A stretch of DNA of 6,109 bases. Source: Campylobacteraceae bacterium. Lineage in GTDB: Bacteria > Campylobacterota > Campylobacteria > Campylobacterales > Sulfurovaceae. Position numbers and translations under genes: made by a program. How positions within the stretch are numbered: the stretch's first letter is position 1; the number at the start of each line of letters is the position of its first letter. Location of the stretch: contig JALVPA010000066.1 of NCBI GenBank assembly GCA_027026055.1, positions 1 to 6,109 on the forward strand. Reading direction: 5' to 3'. The notes below the pieces were generated by a model that did no database searches, had not been told where the DNA came from, and saw only the letters and a list, made by a program, of their open reading frames with translations. This document shows positions 4,442-6,109 of the stretch, one piece after another.

Positions 4442-5968
4442 CTATTTGGCATACGAAATCGCTCGCGTTTCTCGAATGACATTGACTTTGACCTCACCGG
4501 GGTATTGCGCCCGATTTTCGATATCGCGCGCTATCTCTTTGCTAAGCAGCACCGCTTCGTTGTCGTCGATCTTTCCCGCATCGACGAAAACGCGTATCTC
4601 TCTGCCCGCATTGATGGCGTAAGCGCGCTCCACTCCCTCTTTTTCGAGTGCCACCGCTTCGATCTCTCGCACCCTCTTGGCAAAACTCTCCAGCACCTCT
4701 CTGCGTGCGCCGGGTCTTGCCGCCGACAAGGTGTCGGCCGCACATACGGCGGCACTCTCCACGCTGTCGGGTTCTTCGTGCCCGTGATGCGCGTAGATGG
4801 CGTTGATGACGGTGGGATGTTCGTTGTATCTGCGGCACAAATCGGCACCGATCTCGACATGGCTTCCGCCCATCTCTTGTGTCAGGGCTTTACCGATATC
4901 GTGCAACAACCCCGCACGCATCGCCAGTTTTTCGTCACCGCCCATCTCCGCCGCCATCACACGCGCCAAACGTGCCACTTCAAGCGTATGCGCCAAAGCG
5001 TTTTGACCGTAGCTTGCGCGATATTTCAATCGACCAAGCAACTTGACCAACTCTTCGTGCATCGGGAAAAGTCCCATCTCTATCAAGATGTTTTCACCTA
5101 TTTCGTAAGTCTTTTGTTCGAACTCTTCGAGTACTTTTTCATGTACCTCTTCGATACGCCCGGGATGGATTCTACCGTCTTCCACCAGCAACTCAATCAC
5201 TCGTGTAGCGATCGCTCTGCGGTAGAGATTGAACGAACTGACCAAAATGGTCGCCGGCGTTTCGTCAATAACAATATCGACCCCGAGCAACATCTCAAGC
5301 GTTTTGATATTGCGCCCTTCTTTGCCGATAATGCGCCCTTTGTGCTCGTCGCTGGGTAGGGTAACGACATTGATGAGACGTTCTCCCGCAAACTCTCCCG
5401 CATAGCGCGTCGTCGCTTGCGCCAAAATATAATTGGCGCGTTTTTGCGCCTCCTCTCTCGCCGTTTTTTCGTATTTGCGTACGATTGCGGCGATGTCGGC
5501 TTTGCTTTGCTCCTCCGTTTTTCGAAGGATATATCGACGCGCCTCCTCTTTGGTCATCGACGCGCTCTTTTGTATCGCTTCGATCGCTTCGTCGATTTGT
5601 GCGCGTTTTTTCGTTTCCAACGCTTCGAGCCGTTTGCGAATCGCATCGAGCTCGTTCTCTTTCATACGGACAGACTCTTTTTCTTCTTGCAGTGCGCGAC
5701 GCTCTTTTAGAACTTCCCTCTCCGCTCTTTTGACCTCTGCCATGCGCTCTTCTATCTCGGTCTCGACCTCGAGCATACGCGTACGCAACGCCACTTCTTG
5801 CTCTTTTCGCTTCAACTCGGCTTCGTTCAGTATCGCTTTCGCTCTCGCTTCGGCTTCGTGCTCCGCCTTTTTATAGAACTTGCGCTTCTGCCATTTGTAC
5901 CACAACTGCATCGACGCCATACCTGCGAAAACTCCGAGCAACCCGGACAATATCGTCATACCACTCAT
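4442..5968 (-). CDS. rny: Ribonuclease Y
   Basis: A 508-aa membrane-anchored endoribonuclease that starts mRNA decay. Domains in order: an N-terminal membrane helix (about 4-22); a long charged coiled coil (about 30-180); a KH RNA-binding domain with the GKEG loop at 215-218 (GRIIGKEGRN); an HD metal-dependent phosphohydrolase domain with H327, the H356-D357 pair (LLHDIGK), H370, H394/H395 and D412; and the usual C-terminal domain ending VNVIRETRAISYAK. Length and all key residues match the family (about 520 aa), so it should be active. The ATG follows AAAGGA by 6 nt; that site lies in a small hairpin. It is 42 nt downstream of the 5-FCL gene, the same order as in Campylobacter, and is probably co-transcribed with it. 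Confidence 0.97.
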   Translation of the reverse strand: MSGMTILSGLLGVFAGMASMQLWYKWQKRKFYKKAEHEAEARAKAILNEAELKRKEQEVALRTRMLEVETEIEERMAEVKRAEREVLKERRALQEEKESVRMKENELDAIRKRLEALETKKRAQIDEAIEAIQKSASMTKEEARRYILRKTEEQSKADIAAIVRKYEKTAREEAQKRANYILAQATTRYAGEFAGERLINVVTLPSDEHKGRIIGKEGRNIKTLEMLLGVDIVIDETPATILVSSFNLYRRAIATRVIELLVEDGRIHPGRIEEVHEKVLEEFEQKTYEIGENILIEMGLFPMHEELVKLLGRLKYRASYGQNALAHTLEVARLARVMAAEMGGDEKLAMRAGLLHDIGKALTQEMGGSHVEIGADLCRRYNEHPTVINAIYAHHGHEEPDSVESAAVCAADTLSAARPGARREVLESFAKRVREIEAVALEKEGVERAYAINAGREIRVFVDAGKIDDNEAVLLSKEIARDIENRAQYPGEVKVNVIRETRAISYAK

Positions 5969-5972
5969 TTCA

Positions 5973-5986
5973 TATCCTTTCGGATA
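5973..5986 (-). promoter_or_regulatory. Hairpin over the rny ribosome-binding site
   Basis: The minus strand reads TATCC-GAAA-GGATA: a perfect 5-bp stem closed by a GNRA tetraloop. The Shine-Dalgarno AAAGGA (5980 to 5975) is split between loop and 3' arm, so folding would hide its GGA from the ribosome 6 nt before the ATG. This suggests translational tuning of rny; the structure is short and its effect is inferred. Confidence 0.5.
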
Positions 5987-6010
5987 GCCAAACGCCCTAA
6001 CGAACCGCGC

Positions 6011-6109
6011 TCATGCGGTGATCACGATATCCGCTTTGACATCGTAATCGTCGGTCACCCGCAATTCACTGAAACACAATATGCGCGATACCGCTACCGT
6101 CACGGCGAT
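6011..6109 (-). CDS. 5-formyltetrahydrofolate cyclo-ligase, C-terminal end (partial)
   Basis: Only the last 32 codons are inside the window; the gene continues past 6109. The peptide, with VAVSRILCFSEL followed by DDYDVKADIVITA at its end, matches the closing strand pattern of 5-formyltetrahydrofolate cyclo-ligase (a hydrophobic strand, then a D-x-D-x-x-V/I-T end). That enzyme uses ATP to convert 5-formyl-THF to 5,10-methenyl-THF. The position directly upstream of rny agrees with the order known in Campylobacter (Cj1208-Cj1209). The identification rests on a short fragment plus synteny. Confidence 0.7.
   Translation of the reverse strand: MAVTVAVSRILCFSELRVTDDYDVKADIVITA

Noticed and set aside
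4433..5359. Long plus-strand open frame of 308 codons
   Set aside because: It lies wholly antisense to rny, whose domains are all intact, and its translation has no recognisable family features. It is a shadow of the codon bias of the real gene.

Overview
The window looks like core chromosome of a Campylobacterota (Epsilonproteobacteria) member of moderate GC content. The evidence is an HsrA-type orphan response regulator with the family's WEEPE and VRRRGYKF signatures, RNase Y as the mRNA-decay nuclease directly downstream of a 5-formyltetrahydrofolate cyclo-ligase end (a neighbourhood also found in Campylobacter), CmoB, and a DUF455 ferritin-like protein. The genus cannot be fixed from the sequence alone.

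Right part (minus strand, read from 6109 down to about 1815). The partial 5-FCL gene is followed by rny, then a 63-nt gap with a TATAAT box. Next comes a tight three-gene run: an unrecognised 101-aa protein, an exported cyclophilin and cmoB, separated by only 3 and 7 nt. hsrA follows after a 130-nt leader that carries its own extended -10 promoter and two inverted repeats. These are housekeeping functions: folate, RNA turnover, protein folding, wobble-uridine modification and an orphan regulator.

Left part (1 to about 1804). Two genes, a DUF455 ferritin-like protein (minus) and a glyoxalase-II-like metallo-beta-lactamase-fold hydrolase (plus), stand head to head with just 13 nt between their start codons. 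The DUF455 start has no Shine-Dalgarno sequence but sits right after an extended -10 box, so its mRNA is probably leaderless.

This pair is bracketed by two inverted copies of one composite intergenic repeat (about 159 and 214 nt). Each copy has arrays of 7-bp units (consensus near AATTAGG/AATGAGG), a conserved middle segment, and a GGGAC-TTTA-GTCCC hairpin preceded in one copy by GGAG, as in REP sequences. The DUF455 stop codon lies inside one heptamer array.

No phage, CRISPR, transposase, tRNA or rRNA is visible. The most unusual material is the repeat pair, the head-to-head promoter region, the hairpin over the rny ribosome-binding site, and the hsrA leader. I see no clear new multi-gene system.
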